Source of the DNA: Dipteronia dyeriana
Taxonomy: Eukaryota > Streptophyta > Magnoliopsida > Sapindales > Sapindaceae
Assembly: GCA_032871835.1 (NCBI GenBank)
Contig: CM065297.1
Location: 18,578,098 to 18,642,097 of the forward strand
Direction of reading: 5' to 3'
Length of the DNA stretch: 64,000 nt
Positions 23,425 through 34,819 of this stretch are shown piece by piece (position 1 is the first letter of the stretch; each line of letters starts with the position of its first letter). The notes under the pieces were generated by a model. The model searched no databases. It was not told the DNA's origin and saw only the letters and a program-made list of their open reading frames with translations. Position numbers and translations under genes: made by a program.

Positions 23425-23433
23425 TAGAAAGAT
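23425..23433. repeat. Right target-site duplication of the nested MULE
   Basis: TAGAAAGAT follows the right end of the MULE exactly and matches 14885-14893. Confidence 0.88.
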
Positions 23434-23852
23434 TTGCCCGTCATAAAGGAGGTTTAACTCATAGCCAAAATGTTTGGTAAAAGGGTGTAAAATGCTTAAG
23501 AAATTAAGTTTCTCGTCTTAAGATACTTATTATTATGCGAAGTTGGACCTATATGGAAATAGGTATGATGATCACATTTGTAAGTAATTTTCATACCACA
23601 CATACATACCATTTTACTCGGGTAGGTAAAGCTAAAGGTATTTTGATTACATATGGTCTTATGTCGATTAAAGATGTAATGATCTTTGTAATTGGATACT
23701 TAATGTTCTATTGGACTAAGGGGAAAGAAGGTGTTACTTTCTTAAACATTCTTTGTAGCTACATATAATTGTTTGTCAATTTAGGGAGTCGTTTTCTATA
23801 ATCAATTTTTAAATCTAAAAATAATAATGTCTATGTAGTTCAAGTGAGAGAA
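23434..23852 (+). other. Interior of the LARD-like element beyond the MULE, with polypurine tract
   Basis: This is the rest of the LTR element interrupted by the MULE. The 77-residue frame at 23535-23768 has no recognisable domain. The last bases, CAAGTGAGAGAA, form a short purine stretch directly before the 3' LTR and probably act as the polypurine tract. Confidence 0.6.
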
Positions 23853-24380
23853 TGTAAGACTTTTATAAAAATTGTGAGCAACATATGACATTATATTTTG
23901 AGTTTATGAAAAACCGAATTGATTGGAATGTTTAACTAAGTGAGAGTTAACTGGATAAAACCCGTTATTAATGTAATCAATATTTGTTAGGCTCGGTGCA
24001 CTTTAACAACATTGAATGTATGTAGGATATAGTATGGACTATTGTATATGTGTGAGTTTAGTATTCCTTTTAGGACTAGCCATCCTATTAGTGTTTTGAG
24101 AATCCTTTGTGGGTTAGGATTCTAGGAAGTTATACTATTTATATGGGGTTCCTACTCTCACTCAAAGAATGTATAACAGAACTGTCTCCCCATTAGACAA
24201 TCTGAGAAAGGTGAGAAGAGAGTAGAAGACTTTCTATTGTTTTCTTTGTTTTCTTTTCAGATTATGGATTCGGGATTAAGATTCGATGAATTGAATGTTT
24301 TCCATTGCGCTTCCAGGTACGCATCGATTCATTCTTATATATACAATACGAGATTTAATTATCTTTATACATAATGCACA
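23853..24380 (+). repeat. 3' LTR of the LARD-like element
   Basis: It begins TGTAAGACTTTTATAAAAAT and ends near ATAATGCACA. It matches the 5' LTR over its length except for scattered changes. Relative to the 5' copy it carries about 25 extra bases at roughly 24231-24260, a pyrimidine run ending CTTTTCAG that looks like a splice acceptor. Confidence 0.8.
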
Positions 24381-25849
24381 CAGGCATACCACATACCACA
24401 TTATCTATCCTAAGAACATAAACCACTAGTTTGAAAGTTTATCAAAAACCTCGATTTTTTGTATCTTAAATTTGTCAAGTAATGTTACTAGTTTTGGTTC
24501 GTATGTGTGATTGTGTGAACCTTTAGCTTTTCAGAAAACCGAACTAAGTTTTGTAGCAATCTAAAGAATTAGACATCTATATCTTTACAATGTATATTAT
24601 ATGAAGATTTTTGACGTCATTTGGATAGGTTTCGGAACATTTGGATGCTGAAACAAGGGAGGCAAAAGGCTGGCCTCACCACTCGAGCAGTGATTTGCTA
24701 TACTTCTTCCGTGATCCTCTAAGGGGACTTGTCTTCCAAGTAAATGAGATTATGAGTTGATGTCATTCAAAATTTTGACCCATTTGGATAAGAATCACGG
24801 ATCTTTCAAGCATAATAATGTCCTCTGCAACAATTGGTGACAAGCATTTGTAATATCTTCATTTCTGGCCAATTCTAAACGAGCAAGGGCCCTGTGGGCT
24901 GTGACAGTAAACGCACTGTGACTTTCTGCCAATGTCATTCGTACAAATTTTTACCTCCTTTTTATTAGGTAACACATCAATATATACCATTACAGAGATA
25001 CATTGTACTCAAAAGTTAGGTGCTCTCAACTTGCTTGGTTTATAATTCATATGCAGCACAGCTGCACAGACAAGTTCGAACACATTATTCAACACTATTT
25101 CATGCCGACGTTAAGCAACAAATATTTTGTAAGTCGATATACAAACTTTAGTTGGTTTCACTTCAAGTATCAATAAGGAAATATTGACTCTGTCACAGGG
25201 AAAATGAAGCTGAAAATGTAACAATGTCTACCAAATCATTCATTGAAAACCTTCCTTTCTTTTTTGGTCAGAAATCTTCCCTTAATTTAGCAAAGATCGT
25301 CTGATGGAAAACATAAACTTTGGAACGATATCATACATTGCATAATACCATGAAGACAGATAATTTCCTGTTTGACATCAGCCACAGATGATTGACATGG
25401 GACTTCAACAAAACCAATCTAATTCAAGCAGTTTCTGATCAATGGCCAAACTGAAACCAGCACTAGTCTATTTTTTTGGTGTGGCAAATGGCACATATTC
25501 ATTTTGTATAGGACCCGTGAAAGAAAAACAAAACACCCATTTAATTGTACTGGGAAGAGGTATTGGAGATGGGAAACAAATGGACCTGTAAACCGTGTTG
25601 TGAAAACCCCACCATTTGTAGAAGAGAAAAAATAAAATTGGAAGATGAGCTATCAATGTTTCATTCCATGGTGGCCCCTCTCAGAAAGTTCAGCTTGTTT
25701 TCCTTTCCCTTGTTCACTTGATAGTTGATAGTATAAATCTAACTGTAAGTTCTACAAATTTAGTTGTAGAAGAAGCAAAAAAAATAAAAGACAAGAATTG
25801 TGAGTTTCAAAAAAAAATTGATAAAAAAATTTAATCAAATTTTTTAATC
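24381..25849. other. Intergenic and upstream region of a SAUR gene
   Basis: I see no gene. The last 150 bases are the likely promoter and leader of the SAUR at 25850; GTATAAAT at about 25731 is a possible TATA box, about 115 bp before the start codon. Confidence 0.5.
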
Positions 25850-26236
25850 ATGGAATCAAGGGAAGAGAGAACTAGAGGCTTAATGAAGCTTAAGCTGCTG
25901 ATAAATAAGCTACAACGAAAACTTCTCTCAGCATCTCGAGAACCTTTTCTCGATGCTGTTGATGAAGAAGGAGAAATAGATGTCGAAGGAAGAATCGTTC
26001 CAAATGACGTAAAGAGAGGGCATTTTGCAGTGGTTGCAGTAAAGGGTGGACAACCGAAGAGGTTTATCGTAGAGATAGACAATCTCAGCAACCCAGCATT
26101 CTTGGATCTACTGGAGCAGGCTAAAGATGAGTATGGATACCATCAGAAGGGAGTTCTTACAGTGCCATGCCGACCTGAAGAATTACAGGATGTTATAAGT
26201 TATAAGAGAACCAAAAGAGTCACTACTGAGTGGTAG
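25850..26236 (+). CDS. SAUR-family auxin-responsive protein, intact
   Basis: This is an intronless 128-residue protein. The N-terminal 45 residues are charged (MESREERTRGLMKLKLL start), then comes the SAUR domain at about residues 45-117: IVPNDVKRGHFAVVAVKG, RFIVEIDNL, FLDLLEQAKDEYGY and the conserved PCRPEEL. Length and domain order fit plant SAURs, which act near the plasma membrane or nucleus by restraining PP2C.D phosphatases and so help auxin-driven growth. The ATG at 25850 is the first in frame and follows an A-rich leader. It is more diverged from the two decayed copies near 4.3 and 7.5 kb than they are from each other. Which SAUR subgroup it belongs to was not determined. Confidence 0.88.
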   Translation: MESREERTRGLMKLKLLINKLQRKLLSASREPFLDAVDEEGEIDVEGRIVPNDVKRGHFAVVAVKGGQPKRFIVEIDNLSNPAFLDLLEQAKDEYGYHQKGVLTVPCRPEELQDVISYKRTKRVTTEW

Positions 26237-27472
26237 CGTAAACCTCAAGGAAGACCTGTTGTCTATGGTTCTTTTCCAGGCAGCTTCTCCGAAAGCAGTC
26301 CTTTTTATTCTTGGAGCAGGGATGGATGATTTCTATAGCTTTTCTCCTCTTTTCTTCAGCAGTCATCTGTGACTAAATGTCGAAAAGAATACTGGACTCT
26401 TCACAAATATTCATCATGTATGTGTATGAGATAATTGTATGCAATGGCAACTTCTAGAGAACCAAACGACGCTATACTTTTTGCTTTAATTTCTAAGTTA
26501 AAGCAGACAGTGACTTGGCAACCAATCAGCCTTAACCATATGATGATTCCAATCCACAGACCCTTGCCATCCATATAAGACTAATGCAGTGTCACCTACT
26601 TATTTTTTTTATTTGCATAAAGTTTCTTTTCTCAGTTTGTTGATAAGAATGAAGTTGATATGTTCCTTGTATCTCTGAATGCAACAGAAATTATAATGGC
26701 TATAAAAAATTGTGCAACTGTCCACGCATCACATGTTCTGTATTGATAAGAAAGGCAGTTTTACAACAATCAATTCTGTAAACAACTACTGTCTGTTGTG
26801 TTTGTGTGCATTTGTTTCTGTGTGTATTCTAGATATAAAGAAAGAGCGTTTTTTTTTCCTCAAGAAGTGCACTCAGTCATAACTAATTACTTGATATCAA
26901 TAATAGCATGGAGCAAGTTGAAAAGCCAAAACTTTCGTGGTGACTAGAAATTTTTCGAAAGTGAAATAGACTAAAAAAAATGCCATAGAGCTTACATATG
27001 TTAAACAACTGAAATGAAGAACTAATCATACAATTACCAGAGTGCCCTATATCTGGTTGGATATATAACTTTGCATAGCCAGATGTAGGGTTGCATCGAC
27101 ACAGTTATTACCTATAATATGCATTTAACACCTTAAGAAGAAAGCTTAAAGTTAGTTGTGTTAAAACTCACTCCCTTATACAAACTAAATGCACCGACAA
27201 TTACTCGAATTATCGCTCAGACACTCTCTTTCCTTGTAATCGTTTCTCCCTCGTAAGAACTTTCCTTAAAATAATACAAGTCCTTGGATACAACAAATTC
27301 CTTACCATAACCAAACTTGATAAAGGAAAATAAAATTTCATTCCTGTAACAATGTACTTAATATTACATAGCATACCCTCCTAGATATGCAACTCTTGAT
27401 AGAATTACACAGTATTTACAAACTGGCACTAAGAGCAAATGAAGTAAATCTTGCAGTAGAGGCATGGTTGCA
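26237..27472. other. Convergent intergenic region
   Basis: This holds the 3' flanks of the SAUR (+) and of the thylakoid-lumen gene (-). No further ORF is supported. Confidence 0.55.
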
Positions 27473-30400
27473 CTATTTTACCTCAGAGCAGTTATTCGGA
27501 CCAACGGGTTCTCTCAAGCAATTAGATATTGCCATTACAGCAGCTTCAATAGATGCATCTTCCCCCTATTATGAGTCATTAGATAATATAAATCTCCTTT
27601 CTAATAAATTATGGCATAACCACAGCAACCTTTAAACAAAGAAAATAGATGTATTCAGACAACATAAGAACCTCACCTTCTCTTTCCAATAGAAAATGTT
27701 TCCGTATTTTCCAGCCAAACGGCTCCAGAAGCTACGTGGAATGTCAAGATCAACAGTAGCTCCAACATTAAAATTTAATATATTGCCTGGTCAAAGAAAC
27801 TGTTAGTACCAGTCATCCATGGCTGCGTGCATAATCAAAGGGAGTACAATATTTGCATAATTTACCGAAGGTTGGGTCCGCAACAAAGACTATAGTTCTA
27901 TCATCGACTTGCCAATAATCTTTAATCGCCAACCCTACAAGAGATTGAGTAATTGCCTTAAAAAAATCAAAATTCAAACAAACATATATACTTTGAAAAT
28001 GAAATGACAAGAGTTACATATAAAGCATACTATGAGAAGAACACAAAAATTAAGCACACCTGGCGTGTCAGGATAATTTTGGGCTAAAAGTCTTAACTTG
28101 AATCCAGTATCCTTTTCAATATTAGCAATCTCCTGTACCAGTCTTCTCTCCTGCAAACTAAACCATACAGGGCTTAGCAATTTAACTTATTTCTTCGATT
28201 GATCTCATGTTCCAAAAGATAGTATCATATTTTCATTAAAAGGACAATTAGTTGCTGCCTATTATAAAATTCAGATTCCATAACACCACCAAGTCCTCAA
28301 TCGACAAAAATAAAATTATAATATTAAAAAAAGAAAAAGAAAAACAATGAATATGTTGCTGTTTAAATGTAGGAATTAGGATAGACTCATCACTCATGTC
28401 ATCTAACAGAAACCGATTATAATGGGTCAATAAAAGAGGAATTACTGAAATTAACCAATGGTCCACAAAGACAGACCTGGCAGCCCTTCTGTGGATATTC
28501 AAAACCCTTAGCAGCAGATATTGATTTGTCTACTGTTATATAACCCCACAACAAAAGCTGTGAGTAATGTCGATGAACAGATGTATATAATATAGGGAGA
28601 AATCCATTCTAGTCCTTCCAGTTTGACCTATTATACAAACCGGTCCCTCTAGTTTCAGTATTGTCTCACCAGGTCCAAACATTTACTAATAATCCCTTTT
28701 TTTGTCCCTATCGTTCAATTACGTTAGGGTTTTGTTAGATCATTAAAGGTATTATGGTAAAAGCAAGGTTAAAATTAAAATTAATAAATTAAATTAAATT
28801 AAATAATAAAAAAGCAGTAGAAAAATGAAATTAAAAAAAGAAATATTAAAAATAATAAAAAATTAAAATATCAATCGAACTCATCTCTTTCTCTCCCTCT
28901 CTCTCACTGCCTCTCTTTCTCTCTATCCCTAAAAATCAATCAAACTTCATCTCTCTTACCGCTTCTCTCACTCTCTCTCCCTCTCTCTCTTTCCATCTCA
29001 TATCTCTCTCGACCGATCTCTTAATTTGGGCGTTAGGTTTCTATGGTTTGTTTCTGGATTTAGATTAAGGTTTGTTTCTGGATTTAGATTAAGGTTTGGG
29101 TTGGGGATGGTGGCATAGTGATGTTGGTGGTGGTGACGGCTATGATGATGATGGTGGTTTGATTTTGATTACGGTTATGGTTTGATTTTTATTTTGGCTA
29201 TTGAGTTGGTGTTGATTTCGGGTGGTCGATTGATGATTTCTGGGCTTGGGTTGTACGACGGCGATGTTGTGGTGTGAGGCGGCCGTGTTGTGGTGGTGAT
29301 GGTCTGGGTTCGTTGGTGTTGGATTTTTATTTTATTTTATTTTTGATCTGGTGTAGTGATGTTGAATCTGGGTTCTGGGTTTTGTTTGATTGAATCTAGG
29401 TTTTGGTTTGATTTTTTTTTTTCCATATCAGCTTTTGTTCAAACAAAATTTTTAGATCTAGTCTTGTTAAAACAAAAAATCTAGATCTTGTTTTTTTAAT
29501 AAAAAATTGATGGGAGATTTTTGGTTTAATTTCTAGGTTTGTTTGTTTGTTTGATGTTGCTGTTAAGTGTGTGTTTTAGGTTCGATGATAGTGATAAAGA
29601 TGAAGATGTTGAATGGTGGGTGTAGTTGAGAGCAGGGTTTGGTGATTGATGTTGAATGTGGTTGGTGTGGGTTTGTGTTAATGGTGATTTTTGGAAAACT
29701 AAAGAGGTGGTGGTTGGTTGTGAAGAAAGAGAGAAGAGAGGGAAATAGGCCACGGCGGCGCTTGTGGTGGTGGGTTTGGGATGAATCAATTGATGATTCA
29801 TGATATTAAATTTAATGATGGACGGTGGAGATCCACCATCAAATGAGATGGACGGTGGAGATCTGGATCTCCACTTTTTTTCTTAATATGTTTCTTCTTT
29901 TTATAATTTTAAAAGAATAAAATGGAAATCGTAATAAAAGGGCAGCATGGTAATTTGACCTTATTTTAACAGAAATCGTAACATAAGGATCTGACAAGAC
30001 AATACTGAAACTGGAGGGAAACTGGAGGGACCTGTTTATATAACAGGTCAAACTACAGGGACTAAATTGGATTTCTCCCTATAATATATGACCTGATCTT
30101 TTTGACTTGAGAACAAACCGTAGTCAAGTTTTCTTTTCTCAATTGAGGACAGCTGGAATCTTTGACTAACAATTAACAACAAAGCATAAATTGCTTGAGC
30201 TTGTCTTTTCTCCAACACCATGTTCTCAACAGCTAAACAAAGGTCAAGACTCAAGAGTAACTTTGAAGTTGTAAGACAATATATTATAGTATGCTCTCCC
30301 AAATTACTTTTAAGCTCAAGGATTAGAAGGAGATTGATGAAAACATGATATTCAACAACATACTTGATTACAAAAGATCCAATATGCTTAAAAAAAACCC

Positions 30401-31362
30401 ACCTCTTATACCAGGTAGAAACTAATCAAACTTTCTTTCAATGATAAGAATGAAACAGGTAAAAAAGGCTACTTTTGATACCAAACAAAATAGACGCAAA
30501 AGTAACTAAATAATTTCTAATCAACTGATTCCCTCATATTACCATTTACATTCAATAAAATGCAGATAGAATAGACAAATAAAATTAAACTAAACCAGCT
30601 AGCTCATACAGAGTCACTGAGGTACGTAAACATAAGCGGGAAAAAAGTAAACAAACCTGCCCATCAGAGAGGAACCCGGCAACATCAATGACATAAGTGA
30701 ACTCTTTAGGAAGTAATTCTGGCTTGTTAACCCCAACTTTTGCCTCTGAAACCCCAACTCCTGCAAGTTTGGTTTGTTCTGTATTTAGTCTGTTGACTTG
30801 ATTATCTGGAAAATATAAAATGGGGGCCAAAATGCTTTGGCATTGTGCATGAATTAAGGCCAAAAAATAGCTATATTATTAAAGATTGAGAATATCACAA
30901 GCATATATGATATAATCCATCAGTACATAAACTATACTGAAACAGTGTTTGAAGCTAAATAAATGTAAAGTTAACAAAACGACCCACCATTGTAGATTAG
31001 AATTCAAGAGGATCAATATCAAGTACATACAACGATGCATTTGGAAAAATACATTTTTAAAGTCAAATTCAAGTCATGTGTATAACCCACAAGCCAAAAT
31101 TACATGTTCTTGATAATAATTACAGAGAAAACAAGAAACTCTTGCCTGTTAGAGATAAACTAAGTGAGAGAGCTCCTGATAGCAAGAAACTCAAAGATTT
31201 CGAGTTAAAACTTGCAACCCAGTTGGTGGTCTTTGTTGTTTTATTGTTTGCAGAGGATTGCACTGAAAATTTTGATGACGCAGAGATGGGTGCTGCTGTA
31301 AACACAGAACGCGAAGTAGTTCTGAGAGTGAGAGATGAACAAGGAAACTGCACAAACGCCAT
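27473..31362 (-). CDS. Thylakoid lumenal protein with TPM domain, six exons
   Basis: Read on minus, the exons are 31362-31146, 30760-30657, 28150-28060, 27934-27866, 27786-27677 and 27565-27473. They join in frame to 227 residues. The first about 70 residues form a Ser/Thr-rich transit peptide ending in a hydrophobic stretch (SGALSLSLSLTG), as expected for import into the thylakoid lumen. The mature part contains VNKPELLPKEFTYVIDVAG, ERRLVQEIANIEKDTGF, KDYWQVDDRTIVFVADP and IPRSFWSRLAGKYG, a TPM-type fold like TLP18.3/Psb32. As I recall it, it closely resembles Arabidopsis thylakoid lumenal 15.0 kDa protein 2. A role in photosystem II upkeep is suggested by family only. Intron 1 appears to use a GC donor (CAG|GCAAGA). 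Intron 2 (2.5 kb) holds a MULE. All other junctions are GT-AG. Confidence 0.85.
28595..30079. mobile_element. Non-autonomous MULE in intron 2 of the lumenal-protein gene
   Basis: Terminal inverted repeats of about 80 bp begin GGGAGAAATCCA and end TGGATTTCTCCC. Shared inner words include AGTTTGACCT and GTTTCAGTATTGTC in opposite orientation. The element is flanked on both sides by TATAATATA (28586-28594 and 30080-30088), a perfect 9-bp duplication. The interior has CT-rich repeats (about 28880-29010) and GT-rich low-complexity sequence. The minus-strand 91-residue frame at 29526-29801 is low-complexity Ser/Thr/His and is not supported as a gene. It lies within a 2.5-kb intron and need not disturb the protein. 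Confidence 0.88.
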
Positions 31363-32452
31363 GCTCTCCCTTTTCTGTCACCGTGCAACTGAAAGTGATT
31401 ATTTTTTTTATCTGGATAAGATAACGTAGGCAGGCCCAAATAACTTTTGAGGCTGGTAATCGTCATTTATATTATACTCTCCAAGGCCACAAAATGGAGA
31501 AGAGAACCACTCAACCACCTCCTCATGTGATCAAGAACGAACAAATGCAGAGTCATAAATGAACACTTCAATCTTCGTTGCTGAAATTCTCTAGAGCAGA
31601 CTTATGTAAAAATAATTTCTAGTTTTGTGTTGAAGCTCCGGTTTGATTAAGCTTGATTGCCAAATGAAACTATTGTAGTTTTCTGACATAATTTGTTTAG
31701 GGTAAAAATATAGAACTCAAAATCCTGGGACTTGTGATCCCAAACTAGATGACAATACTCCATGATATTCAAGTTAAGTGACATGATATGAATAGGGTGG
31801 CTCACGGCTGCATACGCAACCAATTAATTCTCCTGTATCATACAAGATTAATTGAAATTTTATATAAAAAAAAGGTTCCTAAGAAAGGTCTTGCCTCGAT
31901 CAAACTACCAATTTCTTGGCTTGGGTTGATCTGTGAAGTGTTATATATACACAGGTCTGCAATCCGCCGCTCAGTATATTGTTCTATAGGGGGCAGGCAC
32001 ATGGTGGGCACACATTCAAACTAATCAAGAGTGGACCAGTGAACACGGAACTACTACTGTCGCCTTCCATTCTGCATTTCACAAAAATAACTTATCTACA
32101 CTGCAGCGTACGTACGAGGATAAAACTTTCTACAGCAATGGACTCTTACGACGAAAATTTTGTTTCTGATAACAAACTACTATCAGACATTCCCATCTTT
32201 GACAACTTGGTAGTGATCACTTATCAGCAATTGACATCAAATGAAGACACTGCTAACTGATATCATTAAAAATAGTAACAAACAAAAGATCCTGAAATCA
32301 ATTAATAAACTTTGAATCCCACAGAATGAATGGAACGGGGGAATTGGGAACAGAGGGACGAACACAGACTTTCTTCAAGATATTGAATTTGAGTCTCATT
32401 GTTCGAAACACCTATTAGGCAATCACAAACCACATTTATTCAATTGAAAAGC
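31363..32452 (-). promoter_or_regulatory. Upstream region of the lumenal-protein gene, 3' flank of the ESSS gene
   Basis: Both neighbours point leftward, so this holds the promoter and leader of the gene starting at 31362 and the 3' end of the gene ending at 32453. Plus-strand frames at 31788-32260 show no domain. Nothing more specific is visible. Confidence 0.5.
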
Positions 32453-34007
32453 TTATTTGAAATAGATAGGCCAGTTGTAGTAATACGACTCCCGTAGCTC
32501 CGCGTCCATGTACTGATTCCACTGAACGAGACAAACAAAGAAAAAGAGAAATGAGAAGAGATCATGCAAGAAGCCATAAATATTTTGCATAATGAAGTTT
32601 CAAGATAGTTTAGATTTTGAAAAGTTAGAACAACAGACCTTAAATTTGTATGGTTGCTTCTTCTTAATTGCTTTTTTCCAGTGGTACTGCTCAAATAACA
32701 TTACCTTGTCATGCCAACTGCAAATTTATGTATGACAGATTGTGTGACAAAAAGAAAATTCGTTATGTTCATACGACAACAGCAGCAGCAGAAGAAGAAG
32801 AAGAAGCACGTGCAAAACCAAGAAATATAGAATCTGGAAGAATTAAAGCAGCAAACATGACCAAAAGATGCACAAAACTATGGATGTGCATATGAAGAAT
32901 CTGAAGAAAAACCAAGCATAGCTGCATAACACATTATCTAATATGGCAATACCAGTAAACACACCCACAAGATGATACACATACATAATTTTACAGATAG
33001 ATAGTGGCTGCATCTACACATAGCATATATTGAATGTAGATACTCCATGAACAGCATTGGCACAATCACTTTCTACTATAATTCCCCTCATTTATCATCA
33101 TAGCTATAATACCAGAAATTTCAACACTTTGAAAGCAATTATTTTACTTAAAAACTCTCATAACCCTTGCTGTTATTGTGTTTTAGTTGCAATAATTCGA
33201 TGATAATTATTAGAATTCAATCATTTCCAAAGGCATGCTCCTATCAACAATAGCTTAGCACTTCGATTATGCCAAATAAGATTACAGGAAGCAAACAACA
33301 GAGTGTAGAGTACAGAAAAACGAATTATGCTATCCACGGCAGTTGATTATTACATTCAAGCTCACACTTTTAAGTTTATGCCTACACAAACCGAGTTAAA
33401 CACCAGATGTCATCATCTAGCTTAAAGTCAGTTTGTCATGCAAGAACCTGGCTTCTCTTTGGAAATCTTAAAGAATCAAAATTGAAAATACAACATGAGA
33501 AGTCATTTTACTTGCATTATTTCTACACCACAACAAATAAAATCATATAAATAATAGAATTGCATAATTCAAATTCTTAATAAAAAGGAGAACAGCAAAA
33601 CAGTCCTCAAACACTATCACAGTAGCACATTACAAAATCAGACCATTCAATTAAAAGCACATACATGATACACAATCAGTTAAAAACAAAAACAAATAAA
33701 AACAAATAAACCTAGCACATACCTAGAAGAAAAATGTCATTAAACAAATTACACTAAAATTCAAAATCAGGTAAACGAAAAACAGCAATCACAGGTAACA
33801 CGTTGGTTTAAAAGATAAATAATCGAAACAAGAAGACGAAGAACAGAGAGAGTACTTGAATTGAGTGGAGAGCTGCCACATGTAGGGATTGGACCAAGTG
33901 AGAGCAGAGAAAACAGCAGACCCAATCCATATATTGTAGAATCGGTCCGGGTCGGCGTGCGGCACTCCCGGGTCACCTCTGTACGCGTTCCCAAAGTACT
34001 TCTCCAT
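32453..34007 (-). CDS. Complex I ESSS (NDUFB11-like) subunit, three exons
   Basis: The exons on minus are 34007-33856, 32717-32639 and 32521-32453. They join with GT-AG introns (1138 and 117 bp) into 99 residues. Exon 1 encodes MEKYFGNAYRGDPGVPHADP and a probable membrane segment (NIWIGSAVFSALTW). Exon 2 continues WHDKVMLFEQYHWKKA, and exon 3 ends ESYYYNWPIYFK. The family is the plant ESSS subunit, an accessory single-span protein of the membrane arm of mitochondrial NADH dehydrogenase. Length and motifs are as expected and nothing is broken. It stands head-to-head with TAF8, with 812 bp between the start codons. The longer open frame starting at 34033 is a different frame and is not used. 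Confidence 0.87.
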
Positions 34008-34819
34008 TTTCTCTCCGCCAACTGCAAAACCACCGTCGACTGTCTTCTTTGCTTTCTCTGTATTTATCCGTTAATTTTATTTATTTATTTATTTATTTAT
34101 TTATTTTCATTCAGGCCCGTTTGTGTGGCCCAAGTATCCTGTAATCAGGCCCATAATCAGCAAGATACAAACGAGTAGAGAAATATACTGTACTCGAGCG
34201 AGTGGCGGTTACCATATTTGTACGCTGATTGGGTAAATAAATTTATAAATAAACCCAAAGGCGTCGACTCTCACTTCATCAGATAGTTTTTCTTCACTTC
34301 CTCTCTCGATCCACTTTCGAGGGTCTTACAAGGGTTTTTCAATTTCTCAAAATTCCCTCCAATTTCTCAAAACCCCTTTATGCACAAACTCAAATATCCT
34401 GCCTTGAATTTTTCTTTTTCTTTTTCACTTTGTAATTTCAGTAGTAGTGCTCAATTTATTTAAAAAAAAAAAATCGATTAAAAGCTTCGATTCTGAGTTC
34501 TTGAATTTCAGTTGATGCTCTTGTGATTTAAATTTCTTGCCGGTTATAATTCTTTGGGTTTTTTTTCTTTCTTTTCGCTGGTTTTTTGTTTGAAATTTTC
34601 AAATTCTATTGCATTCTAGGGTTTCACGGGACCTGCTACGACCTTTGTTCTTGCTTTCTTTTTTGCTTTGACGTGGTAAACGAAAACGGAATTTGGTTTT
34701 TTCAAATGGGTTTTTAGTGTTTTCTTTTGTTTGAGAGTGTCGCGAAGAAGAGAGGGATGTTAATGAGGTGAATAATGAGAGATTGAGATAAACCCTAATT
34801 TTGATATGAGGTTTTGAAC
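34008..34819. promoter_or_regulatory. Divergent promoter region between ESSS subunit and TAF8
   Basis: This 812-bp gap separates the start codons of two opposite genes and must hold both promoters and leaders. It contains an (ATTT)n microsatellite at about 34076-34106 and TAAATAAACCCAAAG at about 34246. CT-rich tracts near 34300-34330 are typical of plant leaders. Short upstream open reading frames precede TAF8 (listed separately). Whether the two genes share regulatory elements cannot be seen from sequence. Confidence 0.6.
34706..34817 (+). promoter_or_regulatory. Cluster of minimal uORFs before TAF8
   Basis: Four short upstream reading frames occur in the last 115 bp before the TAF8 ATG (34820): 34706-34717 (MGF), 34757-34771 (MLMR), 34775-34786 (MRD) and 34806-34817 (MRF). 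The last ends only two bases before the main start codon. If the leader is unspliced here, they would tend to reduce or condition translation of TAF8. Confidence 0.6.

Larger units (their letters stand above)
9275..24380 (+). mobile_element. Large non-coding LTR retroelement (LARD-like), split by a MULE
   Basis: Two direct repeats of about 500 bp (9275-9778 and 23853-24380) share long stretches, for example AACATATGA, GGTTAGGATTCTAG, GTATAACAGAACTGTCTCCC and CAATACGAGATTTAATTAT. The first is followed by a methionine-tRNA-type primer binding site and the second is preceded by the purine stretch GTGAGAGAA. Subtracting the 8.5-kb MULE and its duplicated site leaves about 6.6 kb. The interior shows no gag, protease, reverse transcriptase or integrase. 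This is the pattern of a large retrotransposon derivative, mobilised in trans. Flanking 5-bp duplications were not found (AATTA before, GGCAT or CAGGC after), so the outer ends may be off by a few bases. Confidence 0.8.

Noticed and set aside
29526..29801. 91-residue minus-strand ORF inside the intronic MULE
   Set aside because: Low-complexity Ser/Thr/His sequence from a GT-rich tract, with no domain and no conservation evidence.
31788..32260. Plus-strand ORFs of 78 and 93 residues
   Set aside because: They lie in the promoter and 3' flank between two minus-strand genes and show no domain.
33767..34033. Longer minus-strand ORF over the ESSS exon 1
   Set aside because: It is in another frame than the recognised ESSS protein that starts at 34007 and splices at 33856.
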